From the NCBI GenBank assembly GCA_021186555.1, contig JAJKFL010000237.1:41751258-41815257 (forward strand): 64,000 bases of DNA, in the 5' to 3' direction. Below, piece after piece: positions 46,751 through 57,014 of this stretch; position 1 is the first letter of the stretch, and every line of letters starts with the position of its first letter. The translations under genes and the position numbers were made by a program. Below the pieces are notes generated by a model. The model did no database searches, was not told the origin of the DNA, and saw nothing but the letters and a program-made list of their open reading frames with translations. The stretch is from Reticulitermes speratus. Taxonomy: Eukaryota > Arthropoda > Insecta > Blattodea > Rhinotermitidae.

Positions 46751-48210
46751 TGAATTACATATAAAGATTCAGCTCTTACCGCGCAGTAAACACACTCCGT
46801 CTCAGTTATACAAACCAGTCAGTTAATGTTGTACAGTGAAATAATCGCTGTTTGTTCTGAGATCCACACAAAACACATAAATACAGTCCGTACCGCGCAG
46901 TAAACACACTCCGTCTCAGTTATACAAACCAGTCAGTTAATGCTGTACAGTGAAATAATCGCTGTTTGTTCTGAGATCCACACAAAACACATAAATACAG
47001 TCCGTACGCGCAGTAAACACACTCCGTCTCAGTTATACAAACCAGTCAGTTAATGCTGTACAGTGAAATAATCGCTGTTTGTTCTGAGATCCACACAAAA
47101 CACATAAATACAGTCCGTACCGCGCAGTAAACACACTCCGTCTCAGTTATACAAACCAGTCAGTTAATGCTGTACAGTGAAATAATCGCTGTTTGTTCTG
47201 AGATCCACACAAAACACATAAATACAGTCCGTACCGCGCAGTAAACACACTCCGTCTCAGTTATACAAACCAGTCAGTTAATGTTGTACAGTGAAATAAT
47301 CGCTGTTTGTTCTGAGATCCACACAAAACACATAAATACAGTCCGTACCGCGCAGTAAACACACTCCGTCTCAGTTATACAAACCAGTCAGTTAATGCTG
47401 TACAGTGAAATAATCGCTGTTTGTTCTGAGATCCACACAAAACACATAAATACAGTCCGTACCGCGCAGTAAACACACTCCGTCTCAGTTATACAAACCA
47501 GTCAGTTAATGTTGTACAGTGAAATAATCGCTGTTTGTTCTGAGATCCACACAAAACACATAAATACAGTCCGTACCGCGCAGTAAACACACTGTCTCAG
47601 TTATACAAGCCAGTCAGTTAATGCTGTACAGTGAAATAATCGCTGTTTGTTCTGAGATCCACACAAAACACATAAATACAGTCCGTACCGCGCAGTAAAC
47701 ACACTGTCTCAGTTATACAAACCAGTCAGTTAATGCTGTACAGTGAAATAATCGCTGTTTGTTCTGAGATCCACACAAAACACATAAATACAGTCCGTAC
47801 CGCGCAGTAAACACACTGTCTCAGTTATACAAACCAGTCAGTTAATGCTGTACAGTGAAATAATCGCTGTTTGTTCTCAGATCCACACAAAACACATAAA
47901 TACAGTCCGTACCGCGCAGTAAACACACTCCGTCTCAGTTATACAAACCAGTCAGTTAATGTTGTACAGTGAAATAATCGCTGTTTGTTCTGAGATCCAC
48001 ACAAAACACATAAACACAGTCCGTACCGCGCAGTAAACACACCCCGTCTCAGTTATACAAACCAGTCAGTTAATGTTGTACAGTGAAATAATCGCTGTTT
48101 GTTCTGAGATCCACACAAAACACATAAATACACTGTGTGGGCAGAACGTAGAATCGTTGAATGTTAAACCTGGCGGTACGTATAGTAACCACTGGGCTTT
48201 AAAGGTTCAC
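46751..48210 (-). mobile_element. 114-bp-repeat element, copy 7 (12 units)
   Basis: Leader 48133-48210, array 46771-48132 (1362 bp), tail 46751-46770 (GAATCTTTATATGTAATTCA on the minus strand). Three adjacent units share a CACACTGTCTCAG deletion not seen in copy 6, so the equal unit count with copy 6 is not a simple duplication. Confidence 0.85.
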
Positions 48211-48419
48211 TTTTTATATTGCAATTTACATTTATTTGCATGATAAAGAGTTTAAATATGTAACAAAAACAGCTCGATTGTGATGACTTTCATGTGCTCA
48301 ATATGCAACAGATGCACTCTACATGCAACGCTTTCCTTTCAGCCCAAAGTACCCTCACATTACGCTAGCAGCAGATAACAACTTCATAACATTAACATGA
48401 ACTATTCTGTATATTAAAA
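48211..48419. other. No gene seen
   Basis: Unrecognised AT-rich sequence. Confidence 0.5.
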
Positions 48420-48545
48420 ACAGACTGGATTTATCTGGCTCGGGTTAGTAATCAGTAGCGGGCTGTTGTCAACACGGTAACGAACTTTCGGACTATACAA
48501 AAGGCACGAAATATCACGACTGGCCGAACGGCTCTCAGGGTTTCG
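48420..48545 (+). mobile_element. LINE family 1, 3' end
   Basis: GACTGGATTTATCTGGCTCG (DWIxLA) is followed by GTAGCGGGCTGTTGTCAACA and ACGAACTTTCGGACTATACA, the shared 3' region. Confidence 0.55.
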
Positions 48546-49214
48546 GCATTCTGCTTACAGACACTGACGGTCATATGACGTCATCTGCTGACGTACGTCC
48601 GTGAAACACAGAACATACGTATTTCATACAGTGAAACTAAAACCAGCCGTAAACTCCGGTTTTTAATTATCGCATCATCAAGCTGTACCTGATATCCTAA
48701 TTAATTAAAAGCCGAAACATGTAGCCGTTCTTAGTTTCTCTGTATCAAACACTTAGCGCTACTCATTATATTCAGCACAAGGGCCTGTCAGTCGCGTTAA
48801 GTCATTAGTCAGATCGGGCTGAAACGTAGAATTATTCCAACTTTCAAACCCGTGCCACTTGACGTGTGACCCCCTACACCTGGCTGCCGAATTCCATTTC
48901 TATCGGCGTTACCACCTGCATCTTAACAAACGGGGTTCACCTTTCTTCTTCCACGGCATCTGTTCGGTACTTCACTTGTCCTCCCCTCCACGTTCAACCT
49001 TACTGCAGGGGAAGGGGGGGCATACTCCGAAGGAGGTTGTGTTATGTGCAGCGAATTCCAAATGACTGCGCGCTGTCAAGTAACGTATCTAGCTTGGCTA
49101 CGTGTGGGACAAGGACAGAGACGTGAAGTGTGACCCAGTTTGTGAGAAGCCAGCGAACAGCAGTGACTTGAATTTTAAAATGTACCTCCACCTCCCCCCT
49201 ACCCCAATAAAATG
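48546..49214. other. No gene seen; degenerate cassette
   Basis: ACCTGATATCC and AAAAGCCGAAACATGTAGCC (48687-48723) form a degenerate plus-strand hammerhead-like cassette. Open frames at 48859-49126 show no family features. Confidence 0.4.
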
Positions 49215-49220
49215 TAGCTT

Positions 49221-50476
49221 ACTGCTGTAACACACTCTTATTATAGTTACGATGTTCTCTGCGCGGTCCGCTAGCAAGCTGAACGTAACTGCTGTAACAC
49301 ACTCTTATTATAGTTACGATGTTCTCTGCGCGGTCCGCTAGCAAGCTGAACGTAACTGCTGTAACACTCTTATTATAGTTACGATGTCTCTGCGCGGTCC
49401 GCTAGCAAGCTGAACGTAACTGCTGTAACACACTCTTATTATAGTTACGATGTTCTCTGCGCGGTCCGCTAGCAAGCTGAACGTAACTGCTGTAACACAC
49501 TCTTATTATAGTTACGATGTTCTCTGCGCGGTCCGCTAGCAAGCTGAACGTAACTGCTGTAACACACTCTTATTATAGTTACGATGTTCTCTGCGCGGTC
49601 CGCTAGCAAGCTGAACGTAACTGCTGTAACACTCTTATTATAGTTACGATGTCTCTGCGCGGTCCGCTAGCAAGCTGAACGTAACTGCTGTAACACACTC
49701 TTATTATAGTTACGATGTTCTCTGCGCGGTCCGCTAGCAAGCTGAACGTAACTGCTGTAACACTCTTATTATAGTTACGATGTCTCTGCGCGGTCCGCTA
49801 GCAAGCTGAACGTAACTGCTGTAACACACTCTTATTCTAGTTACGATGTTCTCTGCGCGGTCCGCTAGCAAGCTGAACGTAACTGCTGTAACACTCTTAT
49901 TCTAGTTACGATGTCTCTGCGCGGTCCGCTAGCAAGCTGAACGTAACTGCTGTAACACACTCTTATTATAGTTACGATGTTCTCTGCGCGGTCCGCTAGC
50001 AAGCTGAACGTAACTGCTGTAACACTCTTATTCTAGTTACGATGTTCTCTGCGCGGTCCGCTAGCAAGCTGAACGTAACTGCTGTAACACTCTTATTCTA
50101 GTTACGATGTTCTCTGCGCGGTCCGCTAGCAAGCTGAACGTAACTGCTGTAACACACTCTTATTATAGTTACGATGTTCTCTGCGCGGTCCGCTAGCAAG
50201 CTGAACGTAACTGCTGTAACACTCTTATTCTAGTTACGATGTTCTCTGCGCGGTCCGCTAGCAAGCTGAACGTAACTGCTGTAACACACTCTTATTCTAG
50301 TTACGATGTTCTCTGCGCGGTCCGCTAGCAAGCTGAACGTAACTGCTGTAACACACTCTTATTCTAGTTACGATGTTCTCTGCGCGGTCCGCTAGCAAGC
50401 TGAACGTAACTGCTGTAACACACTCTTATTCTAGTTACGATGTTCTCTGCGCGGTCCGCTAGCAAGCTGAACGTAA
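49221..50476 (+). repeat. 64-67-bp tandem array (~19 units)
   Basis: The unit joins TGCTGTAACACACTCTTATT, ATAGTTACGATGTTCTCTGC and GCGGTCCGCTAGCAAGCTGA. Length variants lack CA or GT. The segment GTTCTCTGCGCGGTCCG ... AGCTGAA parallels GTTTACTGCGCGGTACG ... GACTGAA of the 114-bp family, so this may be a distinct expansion of a related element's 3' end. Confidence 0.9.
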
Positions 50477-50504
50477 GCATGCAGGATGTCTGGAGTTTCG
50501 CGTA

Positions 50505-50826
50505 CTGCAGGCCATCGATTTAACGGACTTCGGATTTAGCGGACAAAAAAATTTGACGTGTTTAATTAAAATAAAGTTTGGTTCCCATCGTAAATTTATT
50601 TTCATATTTTTAACAGCTGTTTTAGTGACGTGTATAAATTACTGAATGTACATTATAATAATATTTTATTGATACTTATACATTATAATAACATTTTGAT
50701 ACACCCTGTACATTGTTAAGTTCGTTATTAATATATGTATTTAAAATACATTCGATTTAACGGACTTTCGGCAACAGCGGACACCCCTTCCCCCCACAAT
50801 TAGTCCGTTAAATCGAGGGCCCACCG
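50505..50826. mobile_element. pogo/Tc1-mariner-like MITE
   Basis: Flanked by TA (50503-50504 and 50827-50828). The ends are inverted: GGCCATCGATTTAACGGACT at the left and its relative GGGCCCTCGATTTAACGGAC at the right (minus). A second copy of the end (TTCGATTTAACGGACTTTCG, about 50753) lies in direct orientation just inside the right end. 322 bp, AT-rich, no transposase. Confidence 0.75.
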
Positions 50827-50892
50827 TATTGTGACACATTGCACGCCACATGTATTTGAACTGCACACATATTGCAGAACTGTACCTTCATT

Positions 50893-51146
50893 TTTTTTCA
50901 ATTGCTCGACAGCCCCTTGGGGGCCTAGGCCTCCTCATTATCGAGGTTTCACGATCACACTCAGACACACCAACTCGGTAGGACTCCTTTGGACGGGTGA
51001 TCAGCCCGTCGCAGAGACCTCTACCTGACAACACACAACACTCACAAGAGAGAGACTTCCGTGCCCCCGGCGGGATTCGAACCCGCAATCCCAGCAAGCG
51101 AGCGGCCTTAGACCCACGCCTTAGACCGCGCGGCCACTGGGATCGG
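50893..51146 (-). mobile_element. tRNA-Leu-like SINE, family B, copy 1
   Basis: On the minus strand: GTGGCCGCGCGGTCTAAGGC (A box), a long variable-arm-like part, GGTTCGAATCCCGCC (B box), a body ending CCCCCAAGGGGCTGTCGAGC and a short A tail. TACCTTCATT at 50883-50892 and 51151-51160 is a likely target duplication. Confidence 0.85.
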
Positions 51147-51194
51147 CACTTACCTTCATTCCGGATCCTATACACTAAGCATAGGTTTATGTAA

Positions 51195-51590
51195 AGTTTT
51201 AGTCTAGGTTATTGTTATATATGGGTGTGAAACTTGGTCTGTCACACTGAGGGAGGAACATAGGCTGAGGGTGTTCGAGAATAGTGTGCTGAGGGGGATA
51301 TTTGGGTCTAAGAGGGACGGGGTAACAGGGGAGTGGAGAAGACTGTAGAGCGAGGAGCTTCGTGACATGTACTGCTCACCTATTATTATTTCAATGACGA
51401 AATGGAGGAGGATAAGATGGGAGGGACATGCAGCACGAATTGGGAATAAGGGAAATACATGCAGGATTTTGAAGGAGCAACCTGAAGGAAAGGAACCACT
51501 TGGAATACCTAGGTGTAGAGGGGAGTATAATATTAAAATGGGTCTTCAAGAAATAGGATGGGCGTGAAATGGTTCGTTGTGGCTCAGTGT
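51195..51590 (+). pseudogene. LINE family 1 ORF, C-terminal remnant
   Basis: The plus-strand frame reads IYGCETWSVTLREEHRLRVF, then RGIFGSKRDGVTGEWRRL, a stop, SEELRDMYCSPIIISMTKWR, RWEGHAARIG and QPEGKEPLGIPRCRGEYNIK. This is the region after the RT palm in a common insect LINE type. One in-frame stop and mutated motifs (GRPRRR replaced by GIPRCR) show it is dead. Its last recognisable codons (GWA, then a shift) lead straight into the 33-bp array. Confidence 0.75.
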
Positions 51591-51880
51591 TGTGGACAGG
51601 GCGTGGATTGTTGTGGCTCAGTATGTGGACAGGGCGTGGATTGTTGTGGCTCAGTATGTGGACAGGGCGTGGATTGTTGTGGCTCAGTATGTGGACAGGG
51701 CGTGGATTGTTGTGGCTCAGTATGTGGACAGGGCGTGGATTGTTGTGGCTCAGTATGTGGACAGGGCGTGGATTGTTGTGGCTCAGTATGTGGACAGGGC
51801 GTGGATTGTTGTGGCTCAGTATGTGGACAGGGCGTGGATTGTTGTGGCTCAGTATGTGGACAGGGCATCGATTGTTGTGG
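51576..51880 (+). repeat. 33-bp tandem array derived from LINE family 1
   Basis: About nine units of GGACAGGGCGTGGATTGTTG plus TGGCTCAGTATGT. The string GGCGTGGATTG...GGCTCAGTATGTGGACAGG parallels the GVDWIxLAQDRDxW codons that normally follow the upstream LINE fragment, so the array is an expansion of the LINE 3' coding end. The period is divisible by three, hence open frames in several phases; not a gene. Confidence 0.8.
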
Positions 51881-52439
51881 AACGAAATTTCGTGATTCAC
51901 AGGCGGGCAGCAGCGACAGCACACTGACGTCAGGTACCAAGTAAAATCTTTGCGGTTTTACAGAGATCACCCTGTATAATGTGTACAGACAGATGGACTG
52001 AGTCAAGTAACTTCAGCGCTGCGGTTTCTGAATGCGCCCACTTCTCCCCCCTCTCCCTCAGCAGGCCGGCGTTCGGAGATATTAACTGAGATAAAAGTTA
52101 GGGGAAACCTTACACATTTCTCCTTCAAAACTTTCCTCTGGGAATTGAACGCAGGATTCCACTTCCCTCTCTGTATGTAATTAATCATCATCTGATATCT
52201 CTCTCCCTCCTCTACTTTCGACCCTCTTCTTCTGAATCCTCACACCCATTTACACCAACATTCAACCTCTATCTGTCTTCTCTATTTTCGTTCGTTGCAG
52301 GAAGTAACAGAAAGTCGGAGAAAATTACATAATAAGGAGCTTCATAATGTTTATGTATGTGTGTGTGCGTAGTTAGAAAGGGCCACAACATTAAAGCCTA
52401 TTTGAGCCTGAATAAATTTCAAGATATTCATTTGCGGTG
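51881..52439. other. No gene seen
   Basis: Unrecognised sequence; GAGATCACCCTGTATAATGT at about 51964. Confidence 0.5.
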
Positions 52440-52590
52440 TTTGTAAGCCTGCGTCGTGTCCACACAGTGCGTCTGTTTGGCACAATGAACAGCGGTTATG
52501 TCCCTGTGTATCATTGAGCGGTTGATATCTGTAATGACGACATACGGTTTTCTGTGAAGTAGGAACTGAATTTTTGTATGTTGTTCACAC
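52440..52590 (+). repeat. Solo diverged relative of the 114-bp element
   Basis: CGTGTCCACACAGTGCGTCT, AATGAACAGCGGTTATGTCC and TCTGTGAAGTAGGAACTGAA follow the leader-unit-tail order of the 114-bp element, with only one unit. Confidence 0.65.
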
Positions 52591-52611
52591 GATTATCAGG
52601 TTTCAGTGGAT

Positions 52612-53445
52612 TAAGTGCAGTTGTACATTAAGTTGTACATTAAGTGCAGTTGTACATTAAGTTGTACATTAAGTGCAGTTGTACATTAAGTTGTACATTA
52701 AGTGCAGTTGTACATTAAGTTGTACATTAAGTGCAGTTGTACATTAAGTTGTACATTAAGTTGTACATTAATTGTACATTAATTGTACATTAAGTGCAGT
52801 TGTACATTAAGTTGTACATTAAGTTGTACATTAAGTGCAGTTGTACATTAAGTTGTACATTAAGTTGTTGTACATTAAGTTGTACATTAAGTTGTACATT
52901 AAGTGCAGTTGTACACTAAGTTGTACATTAAGTTGTACATTAAGTTGTACATTAAGTGCAGTTGTTGTGACATTAAGTTGTACATTAAGTTGTACATATA
53001 ATGTGCAGTTGTACATTAAGTTGTACATTAAGTGCAGTTGTACATTAAGTTGTACATTAAGTGCAGTTGTACATTAAGTTGTACATTAAGTTGTACATTA
53101 AGTTGTACATTAAGTTGTACATTAGTTGTACATTAATGAGTTGTACACTAAGTTGTACATTAAGTTGTACATTAAGTTGTACATAAGTTGTACACTAAGT
53201 TGTACACTAAGTTGTACATTAAGTTGTACATTAAGTTGCAGTTGTACATCTAAGTTGTACACTAAGTTGTACATTAAATTGTACATTAAGTGCAGTTGTA
53301 CACTAAGTTGTACATTAAGTTGTACATTAATTGTACATTAAGTGCAGTTGTACACTAAGTTGTACATTAAGTTGTACATTAAGTTGTACATTAAGTGCAG
53401 TTGTACATTAAGTTGTACATTAAGTGCAGTTGTACATTAAGTTTA
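52612..53445 (+). repeat. 12-bp / 18-bp tandem array
   Basis: GTTGTACATTAA units (12 bp), many extended to TGCAGTTGTACATTAA. The RsaI-like core GTAC gives strong local self-complementarity (TTGTACAT/ATGTACAA). Begins 20 bp after the tail of the solo element at 52440-52590. Confidence 0.9.
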
Positions 53446-53549
53446 TGCCAAGCTACAGTTTCTAACATTACAAAACTAAACTCAAAATGTTATGTAAAGA
53501 ACGGACAGCAGTGTGTCAGAATTCATATGCGTCGTGTAGAAGCAACTTC

Positions 53550-53596
53550 AGCTCTTCATTTGAAGATGGAGGCAATAAGGCCTTCGAAACTGTCAG
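53550..53596 (+). ncRNA. Hammerhead-like cassette (degenerate)
   Basis: TTGAAGA, T, a six-bp stem GGAGGC/GCCTTC closing AATAAG, then GAAACTGTC. The first core base is T instead of C and no stem I is evident. Confidence 0.35.
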
Positions 53597-53835
53597 TATA
53601 GTGACTCGGCTAGAGGCTGGACGACCGAGTGAGTTAATTAGATTTTCAGCAGAGGTCACAGACCTCTCTGTCCAGAGTTCAGACCCACAATGGGGCCACG
53701 CAAGCTCTTATCCATTGCTTACCGGGTTTTAAGAGGCCAAGGCGTGAAGTTACCATTTACCTGCATCTGGTGTCGCGGTTAAGGAGGGACGGAGCTATAT
53801 CTTGACCCCCCTTACTCTTCGTCATGGTTCGTAAT
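53597..53835 (+). mobile_element. tRNA-like SINE fragment, family D
   Basis: The head TAGTGACTCGGCTAGAGGCTG and CTGGACGACCGAG resembles 39127 and 61325. The 3' part GGAGCTATATCTTGACCCCC with CTCTTCGTCATGG parallels 54735-54790. Confidence 0.45.
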
Positions 53836-54092
53836 CCTTTAAAACAGGCTGGTAAATATACGTACCACCACTTTAACGGTAAATATACTTACCACATTTC
53901 AACGGTAAATATACGAACCACCACTTCAACGGTAAATATACGTACCACCACTTTAACGGTAAATATACTTACCATAACTTTAACGGTAAATATACGTACC
54001 ACCACTTTAACGGTAAATATACTTACCACCACTTCAACGGTAAATATACGAACCACCACTTCAACGGTAAATATACGTACCACCACTTTAAC
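53836..54092 (+). repeat. 27-bp tandem array derived from the 114-bp element leader
   Basis: CCTTTAAAACAGGCTGGTAA (53837) and ATACGTACCACCACTTTAAC parallel the leader of copy 4 (TTTTAGAGCCCGGTGGTAAA, TTATGTACCACCAGGTTTAA). Then nine units of GGTAAATATACGTACCACCA plus CTTTAAC follow. Here the leader, not the body, has expanded. Confidence 0.7.
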
Positions 54093-54242
54093 ATGGAAAG
54101 ACATCATGCCCATACAGTATATGTATATGCTTCTTTTGATTCCCTCAACCAACTGCCAATACTTCCCTAAGGAGGCAAATATTTGTAAGAGGCTGAGTGT
54201 TTTCTGTGAGGACAGACTCAGTCTTTATACAGTATATTAGAC
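54093..54242. other. No gene seen
   Basis: Unrecognised. Confidence 0.5.
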
Positions 54243-54540
54243 ACGCGGTGGCGCAGTTGGTTGAGGCACTGCGCTACAAGCCGGAAGGTAGCGGGTTCGA
54301 CTCCCGATGGTGTCATTACAATTTTTCCTTGACATAATCCTTTCGGTCGCACTATGGCCCTGAGGTCGACTCAGCCTCTAACAGAAATGAGTACCAGGAA
54401 TATTTCCTGGGGAGTAAAGGCGGCCGGTGCGTAGAGCTGACAACCTTACCACCTTCATGTGCCGATCGTCTATAAATCTGGTAGCCTCAACCTGCTGTAA
54501 CCCTAAAGGCCTGTCCAGGCCTGTAATGGGATTGCTTTAC
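54243..54540 (+). mobile_element. tRNA-derived SINE, family A, copy 3
   Basis: ACGCGGTGGCGCAGTTGGTT and GGTTCGACTCCCGATGG head boxes are intact, and the body is collinear with 2934-3238. CTTTATACAG occurs on both sides (about 54222 and 54541), a possible target duplication although the left one is some bases away from the head. Confidence 0.85.
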
Positions 54541-54790
54541 CTTTATACAGCAACTACACTAGGGGCTGAACCACACAGAGTTCGAATCCCGTAACAGGCA
54601 AGAGATGTGTGTAAGTAGGGTGAGGGGGCGAAGGCCACCCATTTTTCTACTCGTTGGATATCGGGGTCTTTCGCGAAGGTAAAGTGAGCCGGGTGTGATT
54701 TTGACCACTCACTTCTATATAGTGTCGAGATTAAGAATGATGGAACTATAACTCTACTCCCCCTATATTCCTTCATGGCAATACCTTTTT
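54541..54790 (+). mobile_element. SINE-like fragment, family D relative
   Basis: CAGAGTTCGAATCCCGTAAC is B-box-like. The 3' part GGAACTATAACTCTACTCCC and CCTTCATGGCAATACCTTT matches the end of 53597-53835. Confidence 0.45.
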
Positions 54791-55442
54791 AATGCGTAGT
54801 TTAAACGGTTAATTAAGCTCGTGGACAATTTTACCTCCGAACCGCTGCGTCTGTGATCGAGCCGTGGCCAGTACGAAGGCACACACTAAGCCGATAACGG
54901 ATGTCCAGCAGACGCAGATAGCCTGCCGTCGTGGCGGCCGGCAGTTGCCATGGAGACGCAGCATCAGAGGCTGACGAGAGTTTTGCTAGCCGTCGCGTGA
55001 GCGGAAGTAGGAAGTTCGCGCTGTCTGTACCTACAGCCACGCTGTATTGATGGCGCATGCCGGTCAGTCTTACCAGAACACTGATGTGTCGTCGGCTGCG
55101 GATTCCGGGAGCTCCAGTACGAAACAGCTGGAGAATTGCGCGACGGATTTTCATTGAATGTGGTATTGGAGAGTTTCACTAAAATTTGTGGACACTTTGC
55201 AACTGCCATTAAAATACGACAACAATGATAAACATTTTGACATGAACACCTGTAGTCAGTTTATACGCCTGTCGAGGATAACTCGCGAAACATTTATCGT
55301 AGCGAGAAAAACAAAAGTGTTTCGAACGGAAATTGTAGAGAGAATTTTGCAGTACAGCATTAGCGTGAACTCCAGTCTATACAACACGGCAAACAAGCAG
55401 CACACAAATGCTTGTATCACAAATACATTTGTTATTTAACCT
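54791..55442. other. No gene recognised
   Basis: GC-richer stretch (54830-55130) with overlapping open frames on the minus strand (54831-55154, 54964-55209) and one on the plus (55158-55439). None has a recognised domain, and overlap in different frames argues against real coding. Confidence 0.4.
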
Positions 55443-55480
55443 ACGCAACACGTTTCGAGCCTCTCGGCCATTTTCAGGGA
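55443..55480 (-). ncRNA. Hammerhead-like cassette (degenerate)
   Basis: On the minus strand: CCTGAAAA, T, GGCC/GGCTC partial stem, GAAACGTGTTG. The core GA at positions 8-9 reads AA. It lies 26 bp before a SINE insertion. Confidence 0.35.
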
Positions 55481-55506
55481 TGTTTTACTGTGGTATTAGA
55501 ATGGGA

Positions 55507-55770
55507 GCCGATCGCAGTGGCCGCGCTGTCTAAGGCGTGGGTCTACGTCCTCTCGCTTACTGGGATTGCGGGTTCGAATCCCGCAGAGGCATGGATGTCT
55601 GTCTGTTGTAAGTGTTGTGTGTTGTTAGGTAGAGGTATCTGCGACGGGCTGATCACTTGTACAGAGGAGTCCTACCGAGTGCGGTGTGTCTAAAAAGTGT
55701 GTGATCGTGAAGCCTCGAAAAATGAGACTGCCTAGGCCCCCAAGGGGCTGTCGAGCCATTGGAAAAAAAA
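55507..55770 (+). mobile_element. tRNA-Leu-like SINE, family B, copy 2
   Basis: Flanked by a perfect 12-bp target duplication ATTAGAATGGGA (55495-55506 and 55771-55782). Head GTGGCCGCGCTGTCTAAGGC, B box GGTTCGAATCCCGC, 3' end CAAGGGGCTGTCGAGCC then an A run. The 264-bp length and precise ends define this SINE well. Confidence 0.92.
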
Positions 55771-55918
55771 ATTAGAATGGGATACAAATGATTACATCTA
55801 AAAGCCTTTTCGCAGCTATTGTACAAATATCTCTCTGTCCAACTGTTACCTAGTTGCCAGTTAAATTGCGCCTACCGCACACTGACTCTCACCCCAATGT
55901 TCTATTCAGAATTTATCA

Positions 55919-56183
55919 ATTTCTTTTTCAATTGCTCGACAGCCCCTTGGGGGCCTAGGCCGCCTAATTTTTTTTTCCGAGGCTTCACGATCACATTCAG
56001 ACACACCACACTCGATAGGACTCCTCTGGACGAGTGATCAGCCCGTCGCAGAGACCTCTACCTGACAACACACAACACTCACAACAGACAGACATCCATG
56101 CCCCCGGCGGGATTCGAACCCGCAATCCCAGCAAGCGAGCGGCCGTAGACCGACGCCTTAGACCGCTCGGCCACTGGGATCGG
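55919..56183 (-). mobile_element. tRNA-Leu-like SINE, family B, copy 3
   Basis: Same family in opposite orientation 150 bp from copy 2. Flanks CAGAATTTATCA (55907-55918) and CAGAATTTCTCA (56184-56195) are a target duplication with one mismatch. Confidence 0.9.
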
Positions 56184-56195
56184 CAGAATTTCTCA

Positions 56196-56731
56196 TTGGT
56201 TTATCAAAATCCCATTTACCTATCGTTCTTCCATGCTCTGATGTAGACTCGAACCAGATGACGTAACACTTTTGGTTAACGAGATGATTTGTTTGGAGCA
56301 GAATGGAGAATATGTTGCGCGTGTAGCCTATCGCAGCTGTCCAATAAGACTTCCCTTCTTGAAATACATTTATATATATATATATATATATACGGTTTAT
56401 GATATACGAGTACGGTATTTTGGGACGTGACGCCGTATAGATGTAAAATTTTTCGAGTACATGCTGCCTCCATCTTCAGGGCAGAAGGCTTGATTCTGAT
56501 ATTATAAAAATGACTTGAAATTATTCTTATGCTCAATTAAGCAGCACGATCTGAAGGTGTATGGGGAAAGGAGGAATACATCCTCTCATTTTTAATCTCG
56601 GTACTAGATGGATGTGTTTAATGCCCCAGCCGTTTTAAAACCGAGAGAAATTTCACACAGTCACTGTTCATTATTAACACTGTCAAATACAGCTGTACTA
56701 TATTATAAAACACTGTCTTATTAAAAGTACG
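56196..56731. other. No gene seen; cassette fragment
   Basis: TA microsatellite (56370-56392). At 56424-56486 ACGTGACGCCGTATAGATG precedes TTTTTCGAG and GCCTCCATCTTCAGGGC, a degenerate minus-strand cassette with the ACACGGCGTCA motif beside it. Confidence 0.45.
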
Positions 56732-56763
56732 CTACACGTTTCGACCCATACGGTCATAATCAG
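56732..56763 (-). ncRNA. Hammerhead-like cassette / Penelope-type end
   Basis: On the minus strand: GCCTGATTA, T, GACC/GGTC stem, GAAACGTGTAGC. The second core G is T. Faces the plus-strand cassette at 56938-56972. Confidence 0.4.
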
Positions 56764-56937
56764 GCTTTGTGTAAAAATACGAAACGAGGTAAATGGGGTT
56801 TCATTGCAATTTACCTTTAGTGTAAGCCTTTACCTTTATATACAGTATTACACAATTGTTATTTGTATAAAAAATTTTCTTCATATCGTAGCTTAAATTT
56901 TTGTGTTATTTGGAATATTGACATATTTTTATCTTCC

Positions 56938-56972
56938 TGATGATGACACTTTTGGGCCGAAACATGTAGCTT
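56938..56972 (+). ncRNA. Hammerhead-like cassette / Penelope-type end
   Basis: CCTGATGA (full core), TGACACTTTTGGGCC (poor stem II), GAAACATGTAGC. The two cassettes at 56732 and 56938 point away from each other, as in the inverted ends of the 538-1437 element, but with no array between. Confidence 0.4.
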
Positions 56973-57014
56973 ATTGTTTAAAAGAACGTTGTTTTCAATA
57001 AACACAGTTGTGTT

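Noticed and set aside
51558..51944. Cysteine-rich repeat protein (CGQGVDCCGSV)
   Set aside because: It is one of several open phases of the 33-bp LINE-derived array; all three frames are open, so this is not evidence of coding.
54831..55439. Possible small genes in a GC-richer stretch
   Set aside because: Overlapping frames on both strands, no recognised domain, no splice or start evidence.
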